A stretch of DNA of 64,000 nt, taken from positions 248,001 through 312,000 of the forward strand of contig NZ_JARHTP010000008.1 of assembly GCF_029223485.1 (NCBI RefSeq), written 5' to 3'. Shown here in pieces: positions 25,040-33,789 of this stretch (positions are counted from its first letter, which is position 1; every line of letters starts with the position of its first letter). The translations under genes and the position numbers were made by a program. The stretch is from Streptomyces coacervatus (GTDB lineage Bacteria > Actinomycetota > Actinomycetes > Streptomycetales > Streptomycetaceae). The notes under the pieces were generated by a model. The model was not told the DNA's origin. It worked only from the letters and a program-made list of their open reading frames with translations, and searched no databases.

Positions 25040-27390
25040 GAGGGCTTCTCCGTGGGTGAAGTGACGTCTTTGCGCAGGGCCCGTTCGATGCGGTCGGCGA
25101 GGCCCTGGGCCTCGTTGCCGAGGCCTGCCTGGGCGGGGGCCGAGGTGGCGCCGGACTGTGTGGCCTGTTCGGCGGCGAGCGGGGTGTCGACAGTGCGGCC
25201 GTCGGCCCAGCCGGAGACGGCGTAGACGACGACGGGGGCGTCGGTGAGGACGGACACGGTCCAGGAGGCGCGCTGCTCGGGGCCGAAGCGGGCGGCGGCG
25301 GTGTTCTTCGCGGCGTAGGGGCGGGGCATCAGGTCCGTGCGGGTGCCGAGGCCCTGGCTCCGGAAGCGCTTGGCGAGGGCGTCCATGGATGTGGTGTCGG
25401 CCTTGGTGAAGAGGAGGCCGACGGTGGTGACGAAGCTCTGGGTGGCGTCCGTGTAGGTGGCGCGCAGCAGCCGCTGGCAGCCGACCGGCGCGAGGGCCTT
25501 TTTCAGCAGCGGGTCGAAGGCGTCCTTGCACCCGCTGTCCGGTGCGACGGCGATACGCGTCCAGGTGCGGTCGGCGCCGCCGGGTCCGGCCCCCGTCCCC
25601 TTCACGGTCCGCGGGAACAACTGGTCCACGGGCACGCTGTGCCACAGATCCCCGGCCGCGGCGAACGTGTCCTGTTCGCCACCGTCCTCGGAGCCCCCGA
25701 CCAGCCAACTCCCGGTCACGGCCCCGCCGATGAGCCCGAGCCCGAGCACGACACAGGCGGCGACAGCGGCAGTACGCGACCGTACCCGACCCCCGAGCGG
25801 CCGCGGCCGGACCCGCTCGTCGTACCCCTCGGGCTCACCGAACGACACGACGGGCCGCCCGCCCCCGAGACTCCCGGGCACCACCGGAGCACTCCAGGAG
25901 AGCGCCGGATCGGGCCCCAGGCCGACGGCTTCCATCCGGCTGCCCACCAGGGGCGGCATGGGCGGCGCCGATGAAGCGTGAGGGGTGCTGGGACGGGTGG
26001 AGGGCATGGGGGGCGTGGCCGTGCCCGGGCGGACAGCCGGAGGGGTGGGAGCGGAGCTTGGGCGGGCGGGCGGCACGGATGGTGTGGCCGTGCCCGGGCG
26101 GGAAGCCGGCCGGGCAGGCGGCATGGGCCCGGCGGTCGCGTCAGGGCGCCGCGGCGGATCGACGGGAGCCGAGGCAGACGCGGCCGAACCCGTGGAGACA
26201 TCCGCGGTGAGCGGCACGGCCGAGCCGGAGCCGAAAGCCGCACGCGCAGCAGACATGGGCCCGGCAGCCGACTCAGGACGCCGCAACGGATCGGCAGAAG
26301 GCGGGACCGACGCCGCCGAACCGGCGGACCCATCCGCAGCGGGCGGCACGGCCGAGCCGGAGCCGGAAGCCGCGCGCGCGGCCGGCATGGGCCCGGCGGC
26401 CGACTCGGGGCGCCGCAGCGGATCGACGGATGTCGGAGACGACGGCATCGGCCGCGAGGCCGGAGCGGCTGGGGCGTTCGGGGACTGCGGGACGCGGCGG
26501 ATCCTGGGATCGGCCGATGCGGGAGGCCGGCCGGTGCCCGGCACGGCGGGCGCCGTTGTCGGGTGGGCGGGTGTCCCGGCCGGCGTCACCGGGGGGATCG
26601 GGCGCAGGCGCGTGGTCGTTTCCTGAGCGGTCTCCGCGGGGGCATTCGTGCGGCCGAGCGGTGGTGTGGGGCGGTGACTCGGGCGCGGTGGTACCGCGGG
26701 GTCCGCAGCGGTCGTACCTGCGCTGTCGCGCCCTTCCTCACGGCCGGCCGCCGGAGGGGCGTCCGGGAAGCGGGCCGTGGCCTGCGGCGGGGGCGGGGTC
26801 CCCGGACCGGCGTCCCGGGCGAAGGGCACGCGCGGGCTCGGGGAATACGGCTGCGGCTGCGGAGAGTCGGCCGGGGCAGAGCCCGCGGAGGAGTCGCTGC
26901 CCGAGCGAGGCGCCGAGTGCGCGGCGGATTCGGGTCCGCGCCCGGTTGACGAGACCGCACCGGGCTGCGGCTGACGCCCGGACGACCGGCCTCCCTCGGC
27001 GTCACCGCCGTCCCAGGACGACCAGCCCTCACCCCGCGCACCGCCACCCCGGGACGACGGCAGCGCGCCGGAGCCGGTTCCGGGACGGGACGGTGCCGCC
27101 GGAGCAGATTCGTTCTCGGCAGGTGATGCGGGCCCGGCTTCGGCGTTCGCGCCCGTTGCGGGCGTGTGGCGGCCGAAGGCCTCGAAGGGTTCAGAGCCTC
27201 GCCATGGGGACCAGACGCCGCCGGACGTCTGGGTGTCCGGAGTGCGGTCGGAGCGACCGGAGGCCGTCGCGGCGGCGTCCGGCTCCGATGCCGGGCCGGT
27301 GCCGGCCCGGCTCTCCGAGGGCAGCGCGCCGACGGTCGGGGGCTGGGGTGGGCGCGGCGGGATGGAGGCGTGCTGCGCTTCCGTGCTCAT
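25036..27390 (-). CDS. large proline-rich membrane protein coupled to mycosin
   Basis: 784 aa. Residues 1 to about 535 are disordered and rich in Pro, Ala, Ser, Gly and Arg, with 44-residue imperfect repeats near residues 315-435. One transmembrane helix (AAVAACVVLGLGLIGGAVTG, about 541-563) leads to an ordered external domain of about 218 residues with two cysteines (SGCKDAF and PVGCQRLL), as if for a disulfide. It ends in a GTGA overlap with the mycosin gene, so the two are made together. I recognise no family. A substrate or partner of the protease at the membrane is the simplest inference. Confidence 0.8.
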   Translation of the reverse strand: MSTEAQHASIPPRPPQPPTVGALPSESRAGTGPASEPDAAATASGRSDRTPDTQTSGGVWSPWRGSEPFEAFGRHTPATGANAEAGPASPAENESAPAAPSRPGTGSGALPSSRGGGARGEGWSSWDGGDAEGGRSSGRQPQPGAVSSTGRGPESAAHSAPRSGSDSSAGSAPADSPQPQPYSPSPRVPFARDAGPGTPPPPQATARFPDAPPAAGREEGRDSAGTTAADPAVPPRPSHRPTPPLGRTNAPAETAQETTTRLRPIPPVTPAGTPAHPTTAPAVPGTGRPPASADPRIRRVPQSPNAPAAPASRPMPSSPTSVDPLRRPESAAGPMPAARAASGSGSAVPPAADGSAGSAASVPPSADPLRRPESAAGPMSAARAAFGSGSAVPLTADVSTGSAASASAPVDPPRRPDATAGPMPPARPASRPGTATPSVPPARPSSAPTPPAVRPGTATPPMPSTRPSTPHASSAPPMPPLVGSRMEAVGLGPDPALSWSAPVVPGSLGGGRPVVSFGEPEGYDERVRPRPLGGRVRSRTAAVAACVVLGLGLIGGAVTGSWLVGGSEDGGEQDTFAAAGDLWHSVPVDQLFPRTVKGTGAGPGGADRTWTRIAVAPDSGCKDAFDPLLKKALAPVGCQRLLRATYTDATQSFVTTVGLLFTKADTTSMDALAKRFRSQGLGTRTDLMPRPYAAKNTAAARFGPEQRASWTVSVLTDAPVVVYAVSGWADGRTVDTPLAAEQATQSGATSAPAQAGLGNEAQGLADRIERALRKDVTSPTEKPS
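26080..26440 (-). repeat. 132-bp coding repeats in the proline-rich protein
   Basis: Three imperfect tandem units. For example, CGGCACGGCCGAGCCGGAGC starts at 26212 and again at 26344, exactly 132 bp (44 codons) apart. The encoded unit has the pattern DPLRRPESAAGPM-ARAA-GSGSAVP-AD-S-GSAAS. The unit length keeps the frame open, so copy number could change without breaking the gene. Confidence 0.65.
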
Positions 27391-27665
27391 GCACCCCCCG
27401 TTTCCTCAGCGCCCGGGCCGTCTATCTGTACGCGGGCCGTCGTCCTTGCGCTCAACCGGTCGACGCCGGGCCAGTCCGTCCCGGGCACGCATACCCGTAC
27501 GGGCGGTCCGGCATCCGGATGCATGTGCAACCGCCGCCGTTGCGCCGTACGTGCGCGTCACTCTACGGGCTGCCCCAGCCGGAACGGGAACCAGTCCACG
27601 AGCCCGGGGCATCTGCCCGGAACGTCCCCCTACCCTGCGGTAATCCTGTCTGGCAGGCTTCGTTC

Positions 27666-28868
27666 ATGACTGCGCGCGCCGCCGACCGGGTCCGTTACGA
27701 CCGGGCCACCGCCCATCTCGACGCCCCCCTCGCCATCGTGGACCTGGACGCCTTCGACGCCAACGCGGACGACCTCGTTCGCCGTGCGGGCGGCAAACCG
27801 ATCCGGGTCGCCAGCAAGTCCGTCCGCTGCCGGGCCCTGCTGGAGCGGGTCCTGGCGAAGGACGGGTTCGCGGGAATCATGTCCTTCACCCTCGCCGAGT
27901 CCCTGTGGCTGGCGCGCGGCGGCTTCGAGGACGTCCTGCTCGCCTATCCGTCCGCGGACCGTGCCGCGTTCGCCGAACTGGCCGCCGACCCCAAGCTCGC
28001 CGCCGCCGTCACCGTCATGATCGACGACCCCGCCCAGCTGAGGCTCATCGACGAGGCACGCGACGGCGGGCGTGAAGTCATCCGCGTCTGCCTGGAGTTG
28101 GACACCTCGCTGAAGCTGTTCGGGGGGCGGGTGCGCGTCGGGGCACGTCGTTCGCCGCTGCACTCCCCCGCCCAGGTCGCCGACCTGGCGCGTGCCGTGG
28201 CGCGGCGGCCCGGGTTCAAGGTCGTCGGGATCATGGCGTACGAGGGGCACATCGCGGGCGTCGGTGACTCCGTCGCCGGGCGGCCGCTGCGGTCGCGTGC
28301 CGTACGGCTGATGCAGGCCACCGCCCGCCGGGAGCTGGCCGAGCGGCGCGGCGAGGTGGTGCGCGCGGTGCGGGCCGTCGTACCGGATCTGGAGTTCGTC
28401 AACGGCGGCGGCACCGGCAGTGTGCAGCACACCGCCGCCGAGGACGCCGTCACCGAGATCGGCGCCGGGTCGGGGCTGTACGTGCCCCGGCTGTTCGACA
28501 ACTACACCTCCTTCAGCGGGCGTCCGGCCGCGCTGTTCGCCCAGCCCGTCGTACGGCGGCCGGGGGTGGGGGTGGTGACGGTCCTCGGTGGCGGGTACCC
28601 CGCCTCCGGTGCACCCGGGAGTGACCGGCTGCCCGTCCCCCACCTCCCGGAGGGGCTGCGCTACGACCCCCAGGAGGGGCCCGGCGAGGTGCAGACGCCG
28701 CTGCTCGGCTCCCCCGCCGACGACCTGCTGATCGGCGACAAGGTGTGGTTCCGGCACGCCAAGGCCGGTGAGCTGTGCGAGCGTTTCGATGTGCTGCAGC
28801 TGATCGAGGGGGATGCGGTGACGGCTACCGTCCCGACGTACCGCGGGGAAGGCCACACGTTCCTGTAG
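27666..28868 (+). CDS. PLP-dependent amino acid deaminase/aldolase (alanine racemase-like fold III)
   Basis: 400 aa. PLAIVDLDAFDANADDLVRR and KPIRVASKSVRC give the N-terminal TIM barrel with the PLP lysine in ASKS. EVIRVCLELDTSLK, GIMAYEGHIAGVGD, VNGGGTGSVQHTA and EIGAGSGLYVP complete the barrel, and DKVWFRHAKAGELCERFD is the beta domain typical of D-threonine aldolase/D-serine dehydratase relatives. The ATG at 27666 was chosen because everything upstream in frame lies over the proline-rich gene. Reaction probably on a D-amino acid; exact substrate unknown. Confidence 0.9.
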   Translation: MTARAADRVRYDRATAHLDAPLAIVDLDAFDANADDLVRRAGGKPIRVASKSVRCRALLERVLAKDGFAGIMSFTLAESLWLARGGFEDVLLAYPSADRAAFAELAADPKLAAAVTVMIDDPAQLRLIDEARDGGREVIRVCLELDTSLKLFGGRVRVGARRSPLHSPAQVADLARAVARRPGFKVVGIMAYEGHIAGVGDSVAGRPLRSRAVRLMQATARRELAERRGEVVRAVRAVVPDLEFVNGGGTGSVQHTAAEDAVTEIGAGSGLYVPRLFDNYTSFSGRPAALFAQPVVRRPGVGVVTVLGGGYPASGAPGSDRLPVPHLPEGLRYDPQEGPGEVQTPLLGSPADDLLIGDKVWFRHAKAGELCERFDVLQLIEGDAVTATVPTYRGEGHTFL

Positions 28869-28878
28869 TCAGTACTGG

Positions 28879-30117
28879 TCAGAACGCTGTGTCGCGTTGG
28901 TCCGGGGTCACCGAACCGTCGTCCCGCAGGAGAGGGGCCTTGGCGCCGTCGGATGCGTTGTAGGCCGTGGTCGTGCACGGGTACGGGTCGGGCCTGCGCG
29001 GCAGGGGTGCGATGAACATCGGGTTGATCAGCCAGCGGCCGTCGGCGTCGTCGTAGGCCCGGCACATCAGCTCGGGCTTGTTGCGGTTGAGGACGAGGTG
29101 CGCGCCGGTTGCGTCGCCGACGAAGGTGACGTCGGTGTCGGCGTCCCCGGCGGCGAGGGCCGGGCGCTGCTGCCATGGCTGCAACTGCCAGGCGGCGGCG
29201 CCTTTGACGCCGTAGATCTCCTGGTTGATCCAGCAGCGCTTGCCGTCCATGTACGGGATCACCATTCCGCGGGTCGCGGGGGCGTTGCCGCAGCCCTGGT
29301 TCTGGGTCGTGATGCGGCCCTCGCGGTCGAGGAGCGAGCGGATGGCGATGGTGTGGGCGGGGTCGATGCCGACGGCCCGTGACCAGACCTCGGTGATCGG
29401 TTCGGAGCCCGCGGAGACGACGTAGACGTCGAATCCGGCCCGTTGGAGGGTGCGGATGAGGGCGCGCTGCTGGTCGTAGTAGCGGACGTAGGCGGGGACG
29501 GTGTGGGTGCCGAGGCGGCGGCTGGCTCCGATGGGCGCGGCGAGGGCTTCCGTGCGGGCCTTGCGGGCGTAGGAGGCGAGTTCTGCGGGCGTGCGGCCGG
29601 CGAAGAGCTGGGGCACCCAGGCGTACTGCGGGACCGTGCGGCGGTAGTTCCAGGTGCCTTCGAAGGCGGGGGCGCCGCTCGTGGTGGTGGCCTTCTCCCG
29701 GATGTCGAGGATCTCGTCCGTGCAGCGGGCGTTCGTCGAGGTGCGCAGTGGTTGGGGGGCGCCGGTGCCGCAGGCCTCGGTCAGGGCGCGGTCGGCGGCG
29801 TCCGTGAGCCAGGGGCTGGTGTTCTTCCAGTCGGCCGGGCGCAGGAGTCCGTCGTGTCTCAGGGACCAGGAGAGGGTGGCGTCGGTGACGTCGTTCTTGG
29901 TGACCGTGTTGTCCCAGTCGAAGACGGCGACCGTGTGGCCGGTGGCTCCCGAGCAGGTTCCGCGCTCGTCGATCACCCGCTGGAGGCGGGCGCGGTTGTC
30001 GCCGTACCAAGTGCCGGACAGGCGTGGGCAGTTCGAGTGCGGGGAGACGGGGTGTGCGGCGGGCGCGGCCGCCAGAGCGGCGGCCGCGGCCAGGGTCCAC
30101 GCGAGAAGGGGTCGCAT
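28879..30117 (-). CDS. secreted HAD-superfamily phosphatase
   Basis: 412 aa. Signal peptide about 1-22 (LLAWTLAAAAALAAAPAAHP). HAD motif I is VAVFDWDNTVTKNDVTD, motif II VYVVSAGSEPITEVW, and motif IV near DTDVTFVGDATGAHL. The large cap and the extracellular location resemble phosphorylcholine phosphatase of pseudomonads, which uses the same DxDNT variant, but this is only a family-level similarity. The context of a nearby ethanolamine-type operon makes a choline or ethanolamine phosphate substrate an attractive guess. Confidence 0.87.
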   Translation of the reverse strand: MRPLLAWTLAAAAALAAAPAAHPVSPHSNCPRLSGTWYGDNRARLQRVIDERGTCSGATGHTVAVFDWDNTVTKNDVTDATLSWSLRHDGLLRPADWKNTSPWLTDAADRALTEACGTGAPQPLRTSTNARCTDEILDIREKATTTSGAPAFEGTWNYRRTVPQYAWVPQLFAGRTPAELASYARKARTEALAAPIGASRRLGTHTVPAYVRYYDQQRALIRTLQRAGFDVYVVSAGSEPITEVWSRAVGIDPAHTIAIRSLLDREGRITTQNQGCGNAPATRGMVIPYMDGKRCWINQEIYGVKGAAAWQLQPWQQRPALAAGDADTDVTFVGDATGAHLVLNRNKPELMCRAYDDADGRWLINPMFIAPLPRRPDPYPCTTTAYNASDGAKAPLLRDDGSVTPDQRDTAF

Positions 30118-30150
30118 ACGCGTGGACCGTACCGTTTTGTCCTCATGGAC

Positions 30151-30942
30151 CTACAGAGGCGTGACGTACGCGCCCGCAATTCCCCCGTCCACCAGGAAGT
30201 CGGTGGCGTTGACGAAGGAGGAGTCGTCGCTGGCGAGGAAGGCGACGGCGGCGGCGATCTCCTCGGCCTCGGCGAACCGGCCGACCGGGATGTGGACCAG
30301 GCGGCGGGCGGCCCGCTCGGGGTCCTTCGCGAACAGCTCCTGCAGCAGCGGGGTGTTGACCGGGCCCGGGCAGAGGGCGTTGACGCGGATGCCCTCGCGG
30401 GCGAACTGCACGCCCAGTTCGCGGGACATGGCGAGCACGCCGCCCTTGGAGGCGGTGTACGAGATCTGACTCGTGGCCGCGCCCATCCGCGCGACGAAGG
30501 ACGCCGTGTTGATGATGGAGCCCTTGCCCTGCTGCCGCATGTAGGGAATCGCGGCCTTGCAGCACAGGTAGACGGAGGTGAGGTTGACCTCCTGGACGCG
30601 CTTCCAGGCCTCCAGGCCGGTCTCCAGGATGGAGTCGTCGTCGGGCGGGGAGATGCCCGCGTTGTTGAAGGCGATGTCGACGCTGCCGTAGGTGTCGAAG
30701 GCCGTCTTGAAGAGGGCCTCGACCTGCTCGGCGTCGGTGACGTCGACCTTGACGAAGATTCCGCCGACCTCGTCGGCGGCCGCCTTGCCGCGGGCCTCGT
30801 CGACGTCGCCGCAGACGACGTGCGCTCCCTCGGAGGCGAGCCGTCGCGCGGTGGCGAGGCCGATGCCGCTGCCGGCTCCGGTGATGACGGCCGTGCGGCC
30901 GACGAGACGACGGCAGATGGTCTCTTCGGTGATGTCGGTCAT
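30151..30942 (-). CDS. SDR family oxidoreductase
   Basis: 263 aa classical short-chain dehydrogenase. GAGSGIGLA is the NAD(P) motif, NNAG in DIAFNNAGISPP, catalytic Ser in IINTASF, and YTASK holds the Tyr and Lys. The C-terminal GRFAEAEEIAAAVAFLASD and FVNATDFLVDGG are typical of 3-oxoacyl-ACP-reductase-like members. It lies 7 bp after the aldehyde dehydrogenase gene, third in the glnA4-type operon, so it probably handles a carbonyl or alcohol of that pathway. Confidence 0.93.
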   Translation of the reverse strand: MTDITEETICRRLVGRTAVITGAGSGIGLATARRLASEGAHVVCGDVDEARGKAAADEVGGIFVKVDVTDAEQVEALFKTAFDTYGSVDIAFNNAGISPPDDDSILETGLEAWKRVQEVNLTSVYLCCKAAIPYMRQQGKGSIINTASFVARMGAATSQISYTASKGGVLAMSRELGVQFAREGIRVNALCPGPVNTPLLQELFAKDPERAARRLVHIPVGRFAEAEEIAAAVAFLASDDSSFVNATDFLVDGGIAGAYVTPL

Positions 30943-30949
30943 GAGCGGC

Positions 30950-32326
30950 TCAGGCCTCCGTGCTGATGAAGACGTTCTTGGTTTCGGTGAAGGCGGTCAG
31001 GGCGTCCGGGCCGAGCTCGCGGCCGAGGCCGGACTGCTTGTAGCCGCCGAAGGGGGTCCAGTAGCGCACGCTGGAGTGGGAGTTGACGGACAGATTGCCC
31101 GCCTTGACCGCCCGGGAGACGCGCAGGGCGCGGCCGAGGTCGCGGGTCCACAGGGAGCCGGCCAGTCCGTACGGGGTGTCGTTGGCGAGCCGGATCGCGT
31201 CGGCCTCGTCGGTGAAGGGGAGCAGGACGGCGACGGGGCCGAAGATCTCCTCGCGGGCCGCCTCGGAGTCGTGCCGCTCGCCGGTGAGGACGGTCGGCGG
31301 GAACCAGAAGCCGGGTCCGTCGGGGGCGCTGCCGCGCAGAGCCGGGGCGTCCTCGGGGACCAAGGACCGTACGCGGTCCAGCTGTTGACGGCTGATCAGC
31401 GGCCCCATCTGGGTCTTCTCGTCGGCCGGATCACCTACGCGCACTCCGGCCAGCGTGTCGGCGAGCAGCTCGCGGACCTCGTCGTACACCTGCTCCTGGA
31501 CCAGGATCCGGGTGCGGGCGCAGCAGTCCTGGCCGGAGTTGTCCAGGAAGGAGAAGGGGTCGACGGCGGTCTTGACGTCGGCGTCGGCGAAGACGATGTT
31601 GGGGCTCTTGCCGCCGAGTTCGAGCGTGACCGGCTTGACCAGGCGGGCGCAGCGCTCCATGACCTCGCGGCCGGTGCGGGTGGAGCCGGTGAACACGATC
31701 TTCGCCACGTCGGGGTGGTCGACGAGGGCGCGTCCCGCGATGTGGCCGTATCCGGGCAGGACCTGGAACAGGTGCTCCGGAAGGCCCGCCTCCAGGGCGA
31801 GTTCGGCCAGGCGCAGGGCGGTCAGCGGGGTGGTCTCGGCGGGCTTGAGGACGACCGCGTTGCCCGCGGCGAGGGCCGGGAAGGAGCCCCAGGCGGCGAT
31901 GGGCATCGGGAAGTTCCAGGGGGCGATCACGCCGACCACGCCGAGCGGTTCCTGGAAGGTGACGTCCCAGCCGCCGGGTACGGGGATCTGCCGGCCGAGG
32001 AGGCGTTCGGCACCGCCCGCGGAGTACAGCAGCAGGTCGCGGGCGTTGCCGGCCTCCCAGCGGGCGTTGCCGAGGACGTGGCCGGCCTCGCGGACCTCCA
32101 GCCGGGCCAGTTCCTCTACGTGCGCGTCGACCACGTCGGCGAAGCGGCGCAGCAGGCGGGCCCGGTCGGCGGGGGCGGCGGACGCCCAGGTCCGCTGGGC
32201 GGCCGACGCGCGGGCGACGGCGCGGTCCACGTCGGCCGCGTCGGCGGCGGGGACGGTGGCGACGACCTCCTCGGTGGCGGGGTTCAGTACTACGAGTTCG
32301 TGCTCGGCAGACAACAGGGGCCTCAC
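30950..32326 (-). CDS. aldehyde dehydrogenase
   Basis: 458 aa. PWNFPMPIAAWGSFPALAAG is the NAD-binding start, VFTGSTRTGREVM the Rossmann loop, LELGGKSPNIVF the general-base Glu, and DNSGQDCCARTRILV the nucleophile Cys. REEIFGPVAVLLPF and PFGGYKQSGLGRELG are the C-terminal motifs. The GTG at 32326 overlaps the glutamine-synthetase stop as GTGA; an ORF extension upstream is spurious. Expected role is oxidation of an amine-derived or gamma-glutamyl aldehyde made from the product of its partner gene. Confidence 0.94.
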   Translation of the reverse strand: MRPLLSAEHELVVLNPATEEVVATVPAADAADVDRAVARASAAQRTWASAAPADRARLLRRFADVVDAHVEELARLEVREAGHVLGNARWEAGNARDLLLYSAGGAERLLGRQIPVPGGWDVTFQEPLGVVGVIAPWNFPMPIAAWGSFPALAAGNAVVLKPAETTPLTALRLAELALEAGLPEHLFQVLPGYGHIAGRALVDHPDVAKIVFTGSTRTGREVMERCARLVKPVTLELGGKSPNIVFADADVKTAVDPFSFLDNSGQDCCARTRILVQEQVYDEVRELLADTLAGVRVGDPADEKTQMGPLISRQQLDRVRSLVPEDAPALRGSAPDGPGFWFPPTVLTGERHDSEAAREEIFGPVAVLLPFTDEADAIRLANDTPYGLAGSLWTRDLGRALRVSRAVKAGNLSVNSHSSVRYWTPFGGYKQSGLGRELGPDALTAFTETKNVFISTEA

Positions 32327-33693
32327 ATGCGTTCGAAGGAGCGGCGCAGCTCCCAGTCGGTGACCGCGGCGTCGAAGGCCTCGAGCTCGACGCGCGCCAT
32401 GTTGCGGTAGTGCGCGACGACCTCGTCGCCGAAGGCGGCCTTGGCGATCGGGCTGTTCTCCCAGAGCTCGGCGGCCTCGCGCAGGGTGGTCGGGACATGC
32501 TCGTACTCGGCGGTGTACGCGTTCCCCGCACAGGCTTCGGGCAGCTCCAGCTTCTGCTCGATGCCGTACAGCCCGGCCGCCACCAGACCGGCTACGGCAA
32601 GGTGCGGGTTGACGTCGCCGCCGGGCAGCCGGTTCTCGAAACGCATGGAACGCCCGTGCCCCACGACCCGCAGCGCGCAGGTGCGGTTGTCGTAGCCCCA
32701 GGCGACGGCGGTCGGGGCGAACGACCCCGGCTGGAACCGCTTGTAGGAGTTGATGTTGGGGGCGTAGAGGAGCGAGAAATCCCGGAGGGCGGCGAGCTGT
32801 CCGGCGAGGAAGTACCGCATGACGTCGGACATTCCGCCGGGGTCGTCCGAGGAGCCCGCCATGGCGTTGTTGCCGGCCGCGTCCGCCAGCGAGAGATGGA
32901 TGTGGCAGGAGTTTCCCTCCCGCTCGTTGTACTTGGCCATGAAGGTGATCGACACACCCTCCTGGGCGGCGATCTCCTTGGTGCCGGTCTTGTAGATCGC
33001 GTGCTGGTCGCAGGTGCGCAGTGCGTCGTCGTAGCGGAAGGCGATCTCGTGCTGGCCGGGGTTGCACTCGCCCTTGGCGGACTCGACGGTGAGACCCGCG
33101 GCCGCCATTTCATTGCGGATACGGCGGAGCAGCGGCTCGATGCGGCCGGTCCCGAGCACCGAGTAGTCGATGTTGTACTGGTTCGCCGGCGTCAGCCCCC
33201 GGTAGTTGGCGTCCCAGGCCTGCTCGTAGGTGTCCTTGAAGACGATGAACTCCAGCTCGGTGCCGACCTGGGCGGTGAAGCCGTGCTCGGCGAGGCGGTC
33301 GAGCTGGCGGCGGAGGATCTGCCGCGGGGCGGCGACCACGGGCGAGCCGTCGTTCCAGGCGAGGTCGGCGATCAGCATGGCCGTACCGGCGTTCCAGGGC
33401 ACGCGGCGCAGGGTGCGCAGGTCGGGGTGCATGGCGAAGTCGCCGTAGCCGCGGTCCCAGGACGACATGGCGTATCCGTCGACCGTGTTCATCTCGGTGT
33501 CGACGGCGAGGAGATAGTTGCAGCCCTCGGTGCCGTGGTGGAGGACCTCGTCGAGGAAGAAACGTGCGGCGAACCGCTTGCCCTGGAGCCGCCCTTGCAT
33601 GTCGGGGAAGGCCAGGACGACAGTGTCGATCTCACCGCTGGCGACGAGGGCATGGAGCTCCTCGACGCTCAGTGGGGGTGTGCGGTCTGCCAC
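32323..33693 (-). CDS. glnA4: glutamine synthetase-like gamma-glutamyl-amine ligase, probable GlnA4
   Basis: 456 aa, type I GS fold: N-terminal beta-grasp (IDTVVLAFPDMQGRLQGKRF), QVGTELEFIVF, the metal ligands in SAKGECNPGQHEIAFR, FMAKYNEREGNSCHIHLSL, and the ATP/glutamate part RVVGHGRSMRFENRLPGGDVNPH. It lacks the adenylylation tyrosine loop of true GlnA. Together with aldehyde dehydrogenase, SDR, FadR and a gamma-glutamyl hydrolase, and by its locus, it matches S. coelicolor GlnA4 (SCO1613), described as gamma-glutamylethanolamide synthetase for ethanolamine use. GTG start. Family is certain, the GlnA4 name is inferred from context and memory. Confidence 0.85.
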   Translation of the reverse strand: MADRTPPLSVEELHALVASGEIDTVVLAFPDMQGRLQGKRFAARFFLDEVLHHGTEGCNYLLAVDTEMNTVDGYAMSSWDRGYGDFAMHPDLRTLRRVPWNAGTAMLIADLAWNDGSPVVAAPRQILRRQLDRLAEHGFTAQVGTELEFIVFKDTYEQAWDANYRGLTPANQYNIDYSVLGTGRIEPLLRRIRNEMAAAGLTVESAKGECNPGQHEIAFRYDDALRTCDQHAIYKTGTKEIAAQEGVSITFMAKYNEREGNSCHIHLSLADAAGNNAMAGSSDDPGGMSDVMRYFLAGQLAALRDFSLLYAPNINSYKRFQPGSFAPTAVAWGYDNRTCALRVVGHGRSMRFENRLPGGDVNPHLAVAGLVAAGLYGIEQKLELPEACAGNAYTAEYEHVPTTLREAAELWENSPIAKAAFGDEVVAHYRNMARVELEAFDAAVTDWELRRSFERM

Positions 33694-33747
33694 GGGAGCG
33701 CTCCTTCGGCTTCTGCGCGTCTTTTCCGGCCAGGCCGGAAGCCATAA

Positions 33748-33763
33748 GGTATTCCGGAGAACC
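33748..33763. promoter_or_regulatory. palindrome between glnA4-type operon and FadR regulator
   Basis: GGTATTCCGGAGAACC is palindromic at 6 of 8 base pairs. It is centred in the 96-bp divergent gap, suiting a dimeric GntR/FadR operator. The larger AAGGTAT element of which it is part recurs before the gamma-glutamyl hydrolase gene. Confidence 0.45.
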
Positions 33764-33789
33764 ATTGCTTGGGAAGGGGGTGCGGCGGG

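Noticed and set aside
26080..26440. CRISPR-like or mobile repeats
   Set aside because: The repeats are long, contiguous and in frame within a coding sequence; no spacer structure and no cas genes.
26430..27665. In-frame extension of the amino acid deaminase/aldolase by 412 residues
   Set aside because: The extension lies antisense to the proline-rich gene and is Arg/Pro-rich nonsense; the family start is at 27666.
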